64,000 nucleotides of DNA from Lentzea aerocolonigenes (lineage in GTDB: Bacteria; Actinomycetota; Actinomycetes; Mycobacteriales; Pseudonocardiaceae): assembly GCF_000955955.1 (NCBI RefSeq), contig NZ_JYJG01000087.1, positions 3,389 to 67,388 on the forward strand, written 5' to 3'. Numbering within the stretch: the first letter of the stretch is position 1; each line of letters begins with the position of its first letter. The translations under genes and the position numbers were made by a program. Of the stretch, positions 1-8,333 are shown one piece after another. Under the pieces are notes generated by a model. It saw only the letters and a list, made by a program, of their open reading frames with translations, was not told where the DNA came from and made no database searches.

Positions 1-117
1 CCACCTCTCGATGTCGTCGAGCCTGCCCCCGTCGGGCGACTGGTTGAACTGCTCGACCTGACGCGCGAGCGCGCCGCCGTCGATTTCCGTGATCAGCAGG
101 GACGCCTGCAGCTTCAA
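1..117 (-). CDS. Partial unknown protein, N-terminus only
   Basis: This minus-strand reading frame runs off the left window edge, leaving 39 visible residues (LKLQASLLITEIDGG and onward) with no stop. The likely start is TTG at 117, with AGGA about six bases upstream on the minus strand. It lies just downstream of a long hairpin that ends the preceding minus-strand gene, so it probably has its own promoter or is expressed at a lower level by read-through. No family is recognised; the visible part is amphipathic and soluble. It is called because the frame is open with actinobacterial codon bias and a plausible ribosome site; the alternative is chance openness of GC-rich DNA. Confidence 0.45.
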   Translation of the reverse strand, partial: MKLQASLLITEIDGGALARQVEQFNQSPDGGRLDDIERW

Positions 118-142
118 GGTGGTTCCTAGTGCTCTTCTGTCC

Positions 143-195
143 GGTGCGAAGGGCACGTTCGTGCCACTGGACGGCACGAACGTGCCCTTCGCACC
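143..195 (-). terminator. Perfect 23-bp stem hairpin between two minus genes
   Basis: Bases 143-165 and 173-195 are perfect inverted repeats (23 bp) with a 7-base loop (ACTGGAC). The hairpin starts 15 bases after the stop of the minus-strand gene ending at 211 and ends before the TTG start at 117. There is no clear U-tract on the minus strand, which is common for actinobacterial terminators. A role as a processing site or recognition element is also possible. Confidence 0.75.
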
Positions 196-210
196 GAAAA
201 TGGTCAGGGG

Positions 211-972
211 TCAGCGCGGGGCGTTGAGGCGCAGCACCGCGCCGGTCGCGAGCTCGCGCTGCCTGTCGGTGTTCCACGTGAGCTGCTGGGTGCACTGCTC
301 CGCGAGGGTCTGCAGTGCACCCATCCGCGCGAAGGTCCACTCGTTCACCGCCATCAGCGCCTGCGGGATCAGACCGGTGCCACCGGAACCGGTCAGCGCG
401 GCCGCCGCGGCCGCCAGCGTCTCCTGGCTGGAGGTCAGCAGCGCCAGGGCTTTGGCGCGGTGCTGGTTCCACTGGTTGGCCGCGCGCTGGATGTCCGCGT
501 GGTACTGGCGGACGATGGTGTGCACGTTCTCCAGCTCCGGCACGTGCCGCAGGCGTTCGAACACCGAGACGAGAACCTCCATGCCCTCGTCGATCCGGTC
601 GGTGTTGATAGTGGGAAGGTGCAGGCTCATCGCTTCGTTCTCCAGTGCCTCGGAGGCCACGAACGCGGCGGTGGTCGCCCGGCGGCCTTCCTCGGCGACG
701 GCACGTTGCGCCTCGATGGCCCGCATGATGTTCATGATCACCGAACGCGTCTCGCCCAGATGCGCGACGAGCTCCTCGGCCACCTGGGTCGGGCGCTCGT
801 CCGCGTCCTCGTACGGTTCGGCGAGTTCGAGGAACTCGTCGGTCAGCCGGTGGTAGACCTCGATGAGGTCGTTCAGCCGGCCGCCGTCGACGTCCGCGGT
901 GGCGAGCAGGTCGGCGTCGATCTCCGAGTCGGAGCCGGAGCTGGAGTCCGAGAGGTCGTGAGGTGGGTGCAC
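211..972 (-). CDS. Hypothetical alpha-helical protein
   Basis: About 253 residues, predicted to be almost entirely helical and soluble, rich in Glu, Ala and Leu, with an acidic Ser-rich start (SDSSSGSDSEID) and a Gly-containing hinge (TGSGGTG) about 55 residues before the C-terminus. No signal peptide, membrane segment or catalytic motif is visible. It may form a coiled-coil bundle; I do not recognise the family. The start is uncertain: GTG at 972 removes an Arg-rich leader that looks non-coding, whereas GTG at 1035 or 1023 would add about 20 residues, and none has a good ribosome site. It lies downstream of the PrsW-like gene on the same strand and is closed by a perfect hairpin. Confidence 0.7.
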   Translation of the reverse strand: MHPPHDLSDSSSGSDSEIDADLLATADVDGGRLNDLIEVYHRLTDEFLELAEPYEDADERPTQVAEELVAHLGETRSVIMNIMRAIEAQRAVAEEGRRATTAAFVASEALENEAMSLHLPTINTDRIDEGMEVLVSVFERLRHVPELENVHTIVRQYHADIQRAANQWNQHRAKALALLTSSQETLAAAAAALTGSGGTGLIPQALMAVNEWTFARMGALQTLAEQCTQQLTWNTDRQRELATGAVLRLNAPR

Positions 973-1116
973 ACCACGAGGATCAGGTCGCCGGGCGCGC
1001 CTGTGCGATGTCCTCGAGGGCACTCGCGGAGGCACGCCCGAGCACCGGATGGACTTCGGCTCGTCGTGTGAGGGTGACGTGTGCCGGCGGACGTGAGCAG
1101 TTCATCGGTGAGCCGA

Positions 1117-2241
1117 TCACGCCGTGGCCGCGGAGCTCGGTACCTCATTCCGCGGCAGGGCTTTCAAATACCAGATCTGGGCGCGGTACTTCTCCGCCGA
1201 AGCCTCGTCGAAGCCCACCATCGGCACCAGGCGCAGTTGCGCGCGCTGGAGCCGGCGCATCCGCTTCTTCTCCTCTCCGCGCAATCCCTTGCGCGCCTTG
1301 CGGCGAAGGCGGCGAGTGCGCAACGACACCGCCTCCTCGGAGGTGATGATCCCGTCCCGCTCCGCGGCAGCCGTCGAGGTGAACCACCGCCATTCCGACC
1401 GCATGGCGCGCCGGTAGACCAGGACGACGACGATCACGGCCGCGGCCACCTTGACGACGACTTGCGCGGTGACCACGGCTGGAGAACCAGGGGCGTCGGC
1501 GTTCCACATGAAGTGCAGGCCCCAGCTCAGAGCGAACAGCGAGACCGCCACGGCCGAACGCCGGCTGAACGACCTGTCGCGACGCGTCAGCGCGTAGCCG
1601 ACGCCGAGGCCGCAGATCGCGCTGTACACCCAGTGCGACGTCCCGGCCATGAGGGTGCGAACGCCCAGGGTCACGAAGCCGGCGCTGTCCGTGTCCACGC
1701 TGTTCAGCGCCGAGTTCCAGGCGTAGGTGATGTTCTCGAGCAATTGGAAACCCAGCCCGGTGCAGGCACCCAGCACGAATCCCTGCATCGGCCGACGGAC
1801 GAACGGACGTCCGATGAGGACGATCGTGACGACTCCCAGCGTCTTGAGCCATTCCTCGGTGGACGCACCGGCGATCGGCGGTGTCCACTTCTCACCGAAC
1901 GGCGCGCCGTACCAGTCTGCGAGCAGCTCCTCGATGTGCCCGTTGGCGAATCCGGCGATACCGGCTGCGACGAACGCTCCCCAGAGGAATCCGGCGACCA
2001 GCAGAGGTGTGGGAGTGGCGCGGAACAGGTCGATCCTGCGCACCACGAAGGTGATCACCAGCCCGAGCAGGACGGTGGCGAGCACGACCAGTGCGGTCAG
2101 CCCTGGCATGGCGAGCACCGGATCGGTGGCCTCGTCGACGATCAGGGCGAAGCCGAAAGCGGTGAGCGCGAGGTACACCCAGAACACCCACAGCCTCGGT
2201 TGCCAAAAGGGTCTGGTCGTCTCCGAAGTGGTGGTGGTCAT
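1117..2241 (-). CDS. PrsW-like intramembrane metalloprotease
   Basis: 374 residues with about eight hydrophobic segments. The PrsW/CPBP-type signature is present in order: EEWLK (two glutamates), ENITYAW, SHWVYSAI and LHFMWN, whose Glu and His residues would coordinate a metal in the membrane. In other bacteria PrsW proteases cleave anti-sigma factors; that target is inference here, but the window encodes two sigma factors with transmembrane anti-sigma-like tails. The last 80 residues form a basic cytoplasmic tail (RRLRRKARKG). Start ATG at 2241 follows GAGGAGG and overlaps the stop of the upstream gene as ATGA, so translation is probably coupled. Confidence 0.88.
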   Translation of the reverse strand: MTTTTSETTRPFWQPRLWVFWVYLALTAFGFALIVDEATDPVLAMPGLTALVVLATVLLGLVITFVVRRIDLFRATPTPLLVAGFLWGAFVAAGIAGFANGHIEELLADWYGAPFGEKWTPPIAGASTEEWLKTLGVVTIVLIGRPFVRRPMQGFVLGACTGLGFQLLENITYAWNSALNSVDTDSAGFVTLGVRTLMAGTSHWVYSAICGLGVGYALTRRDRSFSRRSAVAVSLFALSWGLHFMWNADAPGSPAVVTAQVVVKVAAAVIVVVLVYRRAMRSEWRWFTSTAAAERDGIITSEEAVSLRTRRLRRKARKGLRGEEKKRMRRLQRAQLRLVPMVGFDEASAEKYRAQIWYLKALPRNEVPSSAATA

Positions 2242-2756
2242 GACGCCTCCTCGATGGACTCGATCATCCTGACGACGTCGGCGGCGTGTTCGTCGGAGGA
2301 CGGTGTGTGCAGCCAAAGCACGCTCATGACCGCCTTGTTCTTCGAGAGCACGACGAGCTCACCGAGCCTGCCTTCCGCCACCGCGACGCCGCGCAGTGCC
2401 GCGAACTCCTTGCGCGTGCGGAACTCCGCGCCGTCGGCGACCTCGACGCCGCTGCGGTCGAAGGAGCGCGCAATGCGCCCGAAATGCCTGCGGGGCTCGT
2501 CTGTCGTGGCCTTCCTCGCCTCGAAGAGCACGGTCGCGTCGCCGCGCTGCACGGTGGCGGTGCTGGACTCTCCTGGGTTGACCAGGACCCATCCCGGCGA
2601 CACTTCGACGCGAAGCTTCTTGTCCTGCGCCTCGAGCGTGAGCCACCGCGGTGCTTCGATGTTCTCCGTACGAGGCGAAGCGCTGTGATCCAGCAGGGCC
2701 GCGCCGCCCCACGGCAGCACGGCCAGAACGAGAACGACTACAGCCCAGATCTTCAT
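2238..2756 (-). CDS. Small secreted or membrane-anchored protein
   Basis: 172 residues beginning MKIWAVVVLVLAVLPWGG, a clear signal peptide or single N-terminal anchor, followed by a beta-rich domain of about 140 residues. The exported part contains strands such as KKLRVEVSPGWVLVNPGE and ELVVLSKNKAVMSVLWL. No catalytic motif or lipobox cysteine is seen. Its stop overlaps the start of the PrsW-like protease gene, so the two are likely co-translated; a role as partner or substrate of the protease is inference. ATG at 2756 was chosen because it places the hydrophobic leader at the N-terminus, although the upstream ribosome site is poor. Confidence 0.75.
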   Translation of the reverse strand: MKIWAVVVLVLAVLPWGGAALLDHSASPRTENIEAPRWLTLEAQDKKLRVEVSPGWVLVNPGESSTATVQRGDATVLFEARKATTDEPRRHFGRIARSFDRSGVEVADGAEFRTRKEFAALRGVAVAEGRLGELVVLSKNKAVMSVLWLHTPSSDEHAADVVRMIESIEEAS

Positions 2757-3136
2757 GGAGGAAGTGTGAAGTGGGTCGCTCCGTGCACCACTGGACAGCG
2801 GGGCAGTCGCGCGGGCACGCGCCTGCGGGAACATCGGTCTGTTGAGGACAGACGCGTGTCGCGGCACGCAGCAACGGCACCACGCACGAACACTTCTCAA
2901 CGGTCCTGAAGGTCAGCGCCACTGGCTGCACGGGGACGAAGCGGTGAGCCGGAGTGACCGCGGTCCGGACGCGCCGTTCGGGCGGGCGCGACGCTGCCTT
3001 TCCGCGCGGCAGAAGGACTTCTGGAAGCGATTGCGGTTCCCGGCGGACGTGGATCCGTCTCCAGGAGGTGCCATGTGGCATCGCTGTGCAGCCCGCGATC
3101 GGGTTGCAGCCGAGGTCGCGGCCGATGCGGTGGTCG
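2757..3136. other. Intergenic stretch, no gene seen
   Basis: These 380 bases lie between two minus-strand genes. Short open frames exist on both strands but have Arg/Ser/Ala-rich, low-complexity translations typical of shadow frames, and none has a convincing ribosome site. The promoter of the secreted-protein/PrsW operon presumably lies in the left part. No strong hairpin was noticed. Confidence 0.5.
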
Positions 3137-3313
3137 TCACCGGCGGTGGGTCTCCGCGACGTGCGTGAGCTCATCCGCCGGCTGGCTGAGGTCGCTGAAG
3201 AGCTGTGCTTCGGCCACCCAGAGGTCGACCTCGCGTGCGGCGCGACGCAGTCGCACCACGGTGACCGGTACGACGACGGCCAGCAGGACGAGTACCGCGA
3301 CTATGACGAACAC
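3137..3313 (-). CDS. Small single-pass membrane protein
   Basis: 58 residues starting from GTG at 3313, five bases after a perfect GAGGAGG. The product begins MFVIVAVLVLLAVVVPVTVV, a single N-terminal transmembrane helix, followed by a basic stop-transfer RLRRAAR and an acidic amphipathic tail (EVDLWVAEAQLFSDLSQPADEL). Function unknown. The upstream region carries a CGAAA-N16-CGTAAG promoter-like element 51 bases from the start, at the same spacing as in front of the LuxR gene at 5523-6152, which hints at shared control by an alternative sigma factor. Confidence 0.7.
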   Translation of the reverse strand: MFVIVAVLVLLAVVVPVTVVRLRRAAREVDLWVAEAQLFSDLSQPADELTHVAETHRR

Positions 3314-3364
3314 GGGGACCTCCTCGTTGTCGTTCGCTCTTACTGACCACCACACGGCACACGG

Positions 3365-3391
3365 CTTACGGCCGGAACACTGCTGATTTCG
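3365..3391 (-). promoter_or_regulatory. CGAAA-N16-CGTAAG promoter candidate
   Basis: Read on the minus strand: CGAAA (plus 3387-3391), 16 bases, CGTAAG (plus 3365-3370), then 51 bases to the GTG of the small membrane protein. Very similar pairs precede the genes starting at 6152, 56462 and 11848. The geometry fits an ECF-type -35/-10 promoter; the sigma factor is unknown. Confidence 0.45.
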
Positions 3392-3445
3392 GGCCTGAGA
3401 AGTGCGGTCGCCGCGTGTCTCACCGGTGAGTGGAGGTTGGTCGAG

Positions 3446-3986
3446 ATGAAGATCGGCACCGAAGCGGCGGTCACGTCGCTCGACCGGCACCTGACTGCCG
3501 CGCGGGCGGCTCAGCTCGACCACCAGGCACTGCTGGGCTGGCCGACCGCGCTGGAGGCCGGCGTGGTGCGACTCGTGCCCGGTGGTGAGTGCGGTGCCGC
3601 CCAGGTGCCCGCCGTCACCGGCCTACTGGTCGCGGAGATGCTGCGGGCACGGGGAAGTCTGCCAGCCGCCGTCACGCAGGGCGCGGGGTGGGGTCTTCCT
3701 CACCAGAGGACCTCGTGCGGACACGGAGGCGCCGCCCGAGATCGCGCACGTGGCCAGGCACGTCGACGGGCCGATGTTGCTGCCACCGTCGGTCGCACCG
3801 GACGGCCGGGTGCTGTGGGCGGTGCGGCTGCGTCGGTCCGTTGCCCACCGCCGCAGGTGTTCGCCTCACTGCGGCTCACGCTCGGGGCTGCGCGGGACGT
3901 TGCACGAACGAGCAAGCTCTGAGGAGCTGCCGACTCCTAGCGTCGGACGGGACACGGTCGCCGTGGCCTGGGAGGGCGTCGAATGA
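3446..3986 (+). pseudogene. Frameshifted gene upstream of family member A
   Basis: An N-terminal half opens at ATG 3446 after GGAGG (MKIGTEAAVTSLDRHL, then GWPTALEAGVVRLVPGG). The frame continues sensibly only if shifted by one base in the G-run near 3689-3693, which yields GWVFLTRGPRADTEAPPE and PMLLPPSVAPDGRVLW. The C-terminal frame ends with an ATGA overlap onto the ATG at 3983, the usual arrangement for a real coupled gene, although the stretch 3850-3930 looks scrambled and may hold more shifts. The parts faintly resemble small actinobacterial primase/polymerase-like proteins, but this is weak. It is either a decaying gene, a programmed shift or a sequence error. Confidence 0.5.
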
Positions 3987-5476
3987 ACGGACGTCGGATT
4001 TTGCTGGCCGGAGCCGGACATGTTGATCCGGCTGCGCACGTGCTCGTGCCGCCGGGCCACGTCGTCCACTTGAGCACACCGTCCGAACAGGACGTTCGAG
4101 CCGTGGTGGATCGGGTGGCGTCGGCATCCTCGGGTGACGCGGGCGCGGATCGCACCTTCGGGTTCGCGGAGGAACCCTCGTCGTGCCCGAACGCCCGGTT
4201 CGCGCCGCTGCCGAAGGAGTCGTTGCCGGAGCACGTGCCCGCCGACACCGTGGTTGTGCACGCCGACGATCCGCGTTACTACGTGGACGACCGGATGCGG
4301 GAGCTGTGCGACCGGCCTGCGGACTGCGCCGGCGAGGGCAGGCACGTCTGCGGTGGGTGGTTCGCGCTCTTCCCGGAGGCGGTGGAGTGGCACGTCGTCG
4401 TGGCGCCGACGTGGCCGCAGGAGGAGGAGAACGACGGCCACCTGCTGGAGTGGATCACGAAGTGGGAGGACGGCACGTGGCTCGCCGACGACGCGAGCCG
4501 GGCGCTCGCCGAGCTGGCCGAGCACGACCTGGACGTGTTGCGGGACAACGAGCCCGACGTGCTGGCGTTTGCCGAGCAGGCGGCGCGGCTCTACCCGGAC
4601 GGGCTCACGGACGCCGCGCTGCGGGAGCTCGCCGCAAAGGTGTGCCTCGACCGCGTGCGCGCGGTGACGACGGCGGAGGTGCTGGCGTGCGCGACCAGTG
4701 GCCTCGCGGACGTCGCCGACCCCGGGCAGGTAGCCGATCCGGTGTTGCGGCGGGCGATCGGTGACTGGCCGGTGGCCGAGGACGCGGTGATGGTGCAGGT
4801 GCTGCCCGACGGCAGGCGCGTGCTGTCGGGACCACGTGCACTTGAACCCGGCTCGTTCTGGCGCCAGCTCGCCGAAGCACACGACGACCTCGTGGTGGGA
4901 GTGCCCGCGCCACCGGTCGACCTCGCGGGTGTGGACACCGTGCGGGAGCCCGAGATCATCGCCGGATTGACCGCCCAGGTGCTGCACGCGGTGCAGGACT
5001 ACCACGAGACCGGGGCGCGCGAAGCGCTCGTGCGACTGGACGACGTGCTGGTGGCCCGGCACGAACGCCTGCGGGTGCTGGAAAGCGCGGCGATGGCGGA
5101 GTGCGCGGACCGGCTGGAGGAGTGGCGGGAGGCCGTGCGGTCGGGTTTTCCCCAGGTGCTGCCGGACCTCGCCGAGCTCGCCGAGCTGGCCGAGCACCCG
5201 GACCTGCTGGACGCGGTGCACGAACTGCACCGCGTCGACGAGGAAGTGCGGCGCTGCTGGGAGGTTCGTGGCGCGGGCACCGATGCCTCCGAGGTGCTGC
5301 ACCACGCGGCCGAGCTGCGCGCGACGCTGGAGTCGTTGGGGAACAGGGCGATGGAGCCGGTGGCGGCCGCGACGCGGGTGTTGCGCGAGATGCCGGGTCT
5401 GGTGCGCAGGGCCGAGGACGACAACACGGCCTTGCGGGCTCAGGTCGAGCAGCGCATGGCGTACGCGTCCGGATGA
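3983..5476 (+). CDS. Cysteine-motif family protein, member A
   Basis: 497 residues, one of four paralogs in this window (others at 6321, 30563 and 56597). The N-terminal part has the shared beginning (ILLAGAGHVDPAAHVLVPPGH), then CPNARFAPL and the family motif LC-x5-C-x7-C-GGWF (CDRPADC, then VCGGWF). The remainder is helical with charged heptads, ending in RRAEDDNTALRAQVEQRM, similar to the EDDN end of member C. No signal peptide or membrane segment. The GHG-plus-VPPG opening recalls domains annotated as putative adhesin (Stv type), but I cannot verify this. The start overlaps the upstream broken gene by ATGA. The three cysteines could bind a metal or form disulfides. Function unknown. Confidence 0.88.
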   Translation: MNGRRILLAGAGHVDPAAHVLVPPGHVVHLSTPSEQDVRAVVDRVASASSGDAGADRTFGFAEEPSSCPNARFAPLPKESLPEHVPADTVVVHADDPRYYVDDRMRELCDRPADCAGEGRHVCGGWFALFPEAVEWHVVVAPTWPQEEENDGHLLEWITKWEDGTWLADDASRALAELAEHDLDVLRDNEPDVLAFAEQAARLYPDGLTDAALRELAAKVCLDRVRAVTTAEVLACATSGLADVADPGQVADPVLRRAIGDWPVAEDAVMVQVLPDGRRVLSGPRALEPGSFWRQLAEAHDDLVVGVPAPPVDLAGVDTVREPEIIAGLTAQVLHAVQDYHETGAREALVRLDDVLVARHERLRVLESAAMAECADRLEEWREAVRSGFPQVLPDLAELAELAEHPDLLDAVHELHRVDEEVRRCWEVRGAGTDASEVLHHAAELRATLESLGNRAMEPVAAATRVLREMPGLVRRAEDDNTALRAQVEQRMAYASG

Positions 5477-5481
5477 GCGCC

Positions 5482-5518
5482 CGGTGACCACCGGGGCGGG
5501 GAGGTCCGGTGGTCACCG
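5482..5518. terminator. Hairpin between convergent genes
   Basis: A perfect 13-bp inverted repeat (CGGTGACCACCGG at 5482-5494, its complement at 5506-5518) with an 11-base loop sits in the 46-base gap between the convergent genes ending at 5476 and 5523. It likely terminates transcription from both sides. Confidence 0.7.
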
Positions 5519-5522
5519 CGAC

Positions 5523-6152
5523 TCAGAGATAGCCCTCCTGCATCGCGTACGCCACAGCGTGCGCGCGGTTGCGCAGGTTGAACCGGCGCGTGATGTCGTG
5601 CAGCACGTTCTTGATCGTGCGTTCCGAATAGGACAGCTCGAGCGCGATCTCCTTGGTGTCGAGCCCACCCGCGATCAGCTTGAGCACGGAGATCTCCCGC
5701 TCGTCCAGACCCGCCGTGGCGGAGCTCTGCTGAGGGGTGGTGCCGCCGCTGCCCTGGATGCGGGTGATCTGCCGCAGCAGGCGGGTGACGAGATCGGGCG
5801 GCAGGGCGGCCTGACCGGACGCGACCCGCGACGCGGTGTTCACGAGCTGCGTCGGTGTCGCCTCGTGCCGCCACACCAGCGCGCAGACGCCGTAGCTCAC
5901 CGCGGAGAGCAGTTCCTCCTCCCGCAACGAGCTCACGACCAGGACTATCCGGTTGCGACTGCGCCCGTGTGTGCGGCGCAGCAGTCTTTCCAGATCCTCG
6001 TCCAGCTGGGCACCGACGACGAACACGATGGTCTGCTCGTCGACCTCGTGCTCGTCGACGAGCCGGATGGCGTTCTCGTAGCGCAACGACGCGCTGACAC
6101 CGAGCTTCGAGATCGTGTCGATGCTGTCCACCAGAACGGGAATGCGGTCCAT
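5523..6152 (-). CDS. LuxR-family regulator with pseudo-receiver, paralog 1
   Basis: 209 residues. The C-terminal 65 form a clear LuxR/GerE helix-turn-helix (LDEREISVLKLIAGGLDTKE, then ELSYSERTIKNVLHDI). The N-terminal 125 have receiver-like alternation but no acidic pair at the start and VVG where the phospho-acceptor Asp is expected, so it is probably phosphorylation-independent. It is strongly similar along its length to the regulator at 32645-33262 (shared LRYE, ALVW, GQAALPPDL and SERTIKNVL). Both sit next to a cysteine-motif protein. ATG 6152 follows AGGAGG. It diverges from member B across a 168-base promoter region. Confidence 0.9.
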   Translation of the reverse strand: MDRIPVLVDSIDTISKLGVSASLRYENAIRLVDEHEVDEQTIVFVVGAQLDEDLERLLRRTHGRSRNRIVLVVSSLREEELLSAVSYGVCALVWRHEATPTQLVNTASRVASGQAALPPDLVTRLLRQITRIQGSGGTTPQQSSATAGLDEREISVLKLIAGGLDTKEIALELSYSERTIKNVLHDITRRFNLRNRAHAVAYAMQEGYL

Positions 6153-6203
6153 GGCTGCCTCCTGGCCTCGTTTCAACGGAGAAGACAGCCTTCGAGGGAA
6201 GTG

Positions 6204-6231
6204 CTTACGGGCGTTTTCCGAATTCGGTTCG
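6204..6231 (-). promoter_or_regulatory. CGAAC-N17-CGTAAG promoter candidate
   Basis: Minus-strand CGAAC (plus 6227-6231), 17 bases, CGTAAG (plus 6204-6209), then 51 bases to the ATG of the LuxR gene. Spacing to the start is identical to that of the 3313 gene. Probably the promoter of the LuxR regulator. Confidence 0.45.
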
Positions 6232-6320
6232 CGAGATGTGCACCAGCGACTGCCCCTTCGGCTCGGCGGTGCCGCCCTCACCGCGCCTACGTTCGGGCAC
6301 GTGGCCAGGAGTGCGTTCAG

Positions 6321-8279
6321 ATGAGCCGGGGCACGGTGTTCCTCATGGGACACGGGGCCGTCGCCGACGGCGAGCACGCCCGAGTGCCCGCCGGCACCCG
6401 GCTGCACCTGTACGCGTTGGCCGGGGAGAACCTGGCGTGGCCGGTGGGACTCGCGGCGGTGAGCACGGCCGGTGCGAGCGGCGCGCTGACCGTGGTGACC
6501 GGGTCGGGCGATGAAGCGATCATGTGCCCGAACGTCACGCTCGGCCCGCTGAGCCCGTCCGACGTCGAACAGGCGCGTGCGATCGCGCCCAGCGGCGTGA
6601 GACTGGTGCTCGCCGGCGAACAGGGCGACACCGGGGTCCGGCCGTTGTGCGACCAGCCGGACGTGTGCGGATCGGCCGCCGGCGAGCACCGTTGCACCGG
6701 CTGGTTCGGGGTGCTCGCCGACGCGACCGACCTCCACCTGCTCGCCTGCCTGAGCGCCGCCGATCCCGGCGCACCGCTGACCGTGGTCACCGGTGAGGAG
6801 CGGTACTGGACCGACCGCGGTGAGGTGGGCACCGCGACCCTGGTGGAGGAGCTCGAGGAGATCGCCGAGGACTTCGCGAAGCTGCCCGACGAGCAGAAGG
6901 TCATCACGTACTACTCGTGGCCGACAGCGACAAGAGCGTTGATGCGCGGCATCGGTTCCATCGACGAGTGGGCGGTCGCCCTGCACGGCTGCGAGGCGTA
7001 CGACCGGGATGGACCCTTCGGTCTCCTTCGCCACGTCCGCGGGCTCGATCCCCGGCAGCGTCCGGCGGCGTTCAACGTGGTGGGCCTCGAGGCAGTGGTG
7101 CGGTGGGCGGAGGAGTGGATCTCGCAGTGGCGGTCCGGCACGGCTGGCCCCGAGGACGCGGCGCGGAGGTGGGCCACGCTCGGCGAACGGGACCGGCTGG
7201 CGCTGGCCGAGACCGATCCCGAGGTGCACGAGGTCGTGCGCGCCTGGGCGCGGGCGTTCCCGGACGGTGTCGAAGCCGAGACCGTGCGCCTGATCGCCGA
7301 CGCGCACAACCGCGCCGTGCTGGCCGAGCTGGTCGACCTCTCCGACTTCACCGACGACGAGACGATCGACTGCGTCGTCGGCGACGGGATCGCCGTCCTC
7401 GCACCGAAGCTGCTGGAGGACCGCGACGACGAGGCCGTGAACGCGCAGGCGGCCGGCGTGCTGCGCCGGTGGTGCGCCGGGCACCCGGTGTTCCCGGACG
7501 GCGTCGTGATCACCGTTCCGGACGACGAGCAGCCGGAACTCACGGGGCTCGCGGTCGAGGCCGCCCGGCCGTACTGGGCCGAACTGGCCGCCGGTGGACC
7601 GCTGCTCATGATGCCGATCCGGCGCAGGACGCTGGGCCTCGCCGAGCTGACCAGCTTCGCGGACACGACCATTCCCGAGGCGTGCAACGCCGCGGTGCGG
7701 ACGTTGGTCGCCGACTACAACGCCGTGGCGGCCGCGGGCGAGTCCGGCAGCGCCGCGCTGAGAGCCGCGCGCCGAAAGCTGCGCGCCGCGGTTCGTGAAC
7801 GGGACGAGCTCGTGCACGAGCTCGCTGACCGGCTGACGAGGGTGTTCAACCAGACGGTCGAGTACTACCTGGCCGCGCAACCGTTCGGCGAGCTGTGCCG
7901 GGCCGCGCTGCACGGGGTGGAGCTCGGCGCGGACCTGGCTCTCGTGCTGCCGGGCCTGGCCGAGTACCGGTTCCTGAAGCTGCCGTCGCCGCTGACCGCG
8001 GCCGAGGCGAAGGAGTGGCCCGCGCTCGCCGAGCACGTCACCGGCACCGGTGAGTTCCTCGTCGCACCGGAGGACGGCCGCGACGACCTGCTCGACCCGG
8101 CGCGGCAGGGCGAGAAACCCGGCGCGCGGCTCGCCGAACTGGTGCACGGCATGGAGGTCTACGAGGAGGTGGTGGGCGGCCGGGTGCACGCCTTCCAGAT
8201 CTTCGCGCAGGAGATGGCCGAGCGGTTCGAGACGGCACTCGACGACGGTGAACAGTTGCTGTCGGAGCTCGACGCGTGA
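6321..8279 (+). CDS. Cysteine-motif family protein, member B
   Basis: 652 residues, the largest of the four paralogs. It begins TVFLMGHGAVADGEHARVPA, then RLHLYALAGE, followed by CPNVTLGPLSPSD and the family motif CDQPDVC-x8-CTGWF. The middle and C-terminal parts are helical and acidic, with a second conserved region similar to member D (EWISQWRSG matches EWVQQWAFG). No membrane segment is predicted. AGGAG lies ten bases before ATG 6321. It is followed after 54 bases by the sigma factor gene, so the two likely form an operon with the broken response regulator. A promoter resembling that of member C is suggested by CCTAC about 33 bases before both starts. Function unknown. Confidence 0.9.
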   Translation: MSRGTVFLMGHGAVADGEHARVPAGTRLHLYALAGENLAWPVGLAAVSTAGASGALTVVTGSGDEAIMCPNVTLGPLSPSDVEQARAIAPSGVRLVLAGEQGDTGVRPLCDQPDVCGSAAGEHRCTGWFGVLADATDLHLLACLSAADPGAPLTVVTGEERYWTDRGEVGTATLVEELEEIAEDFAKLPDEQKVITYYSWPTATRALMRGIGSIDEWAVALHGCEAYDRDGPFGLLRHVRGLDPRQRPAAFNVVGLEAVVRWAEEWISQWRSGTAGPEDAARRWATLGERDRLALAETDPEVHEVVRAWARAFPDGVEAETVRLIADAHNRAVLAELVDLSDFTDDETIDCVVGDGIAVLAPKLLEDRDDEAVNAQAAGVLRRWCAGHPVFPDGVVITVPDDEQPELTGLAVEAARPYWAELAAGGPLLMMPIRRRTLGLAELTSFADTTIPEACNAAVRTLVADYNAVAAAGESGSAALRAARRKLRAAVRERDELVHELADRLTRVFNQTVEYYLAAQPFGELCRAALHGVELGADLALVLPGLAEYRFLKLPSPLTAAEAKEWPALAEHVTGTGEFLVAPEDGRDDLLDPARQGEKPGARLAELVHGMEVYEEVVGGRVHAFQIFAQEMAERFETALDDGEQLLSELDA

Positions 8280-8333
8280 GCACGGCGCCGCGTTCCGATC
8301 CACGACCGCGACAGCGATGAGGAGGAGGCGCGC

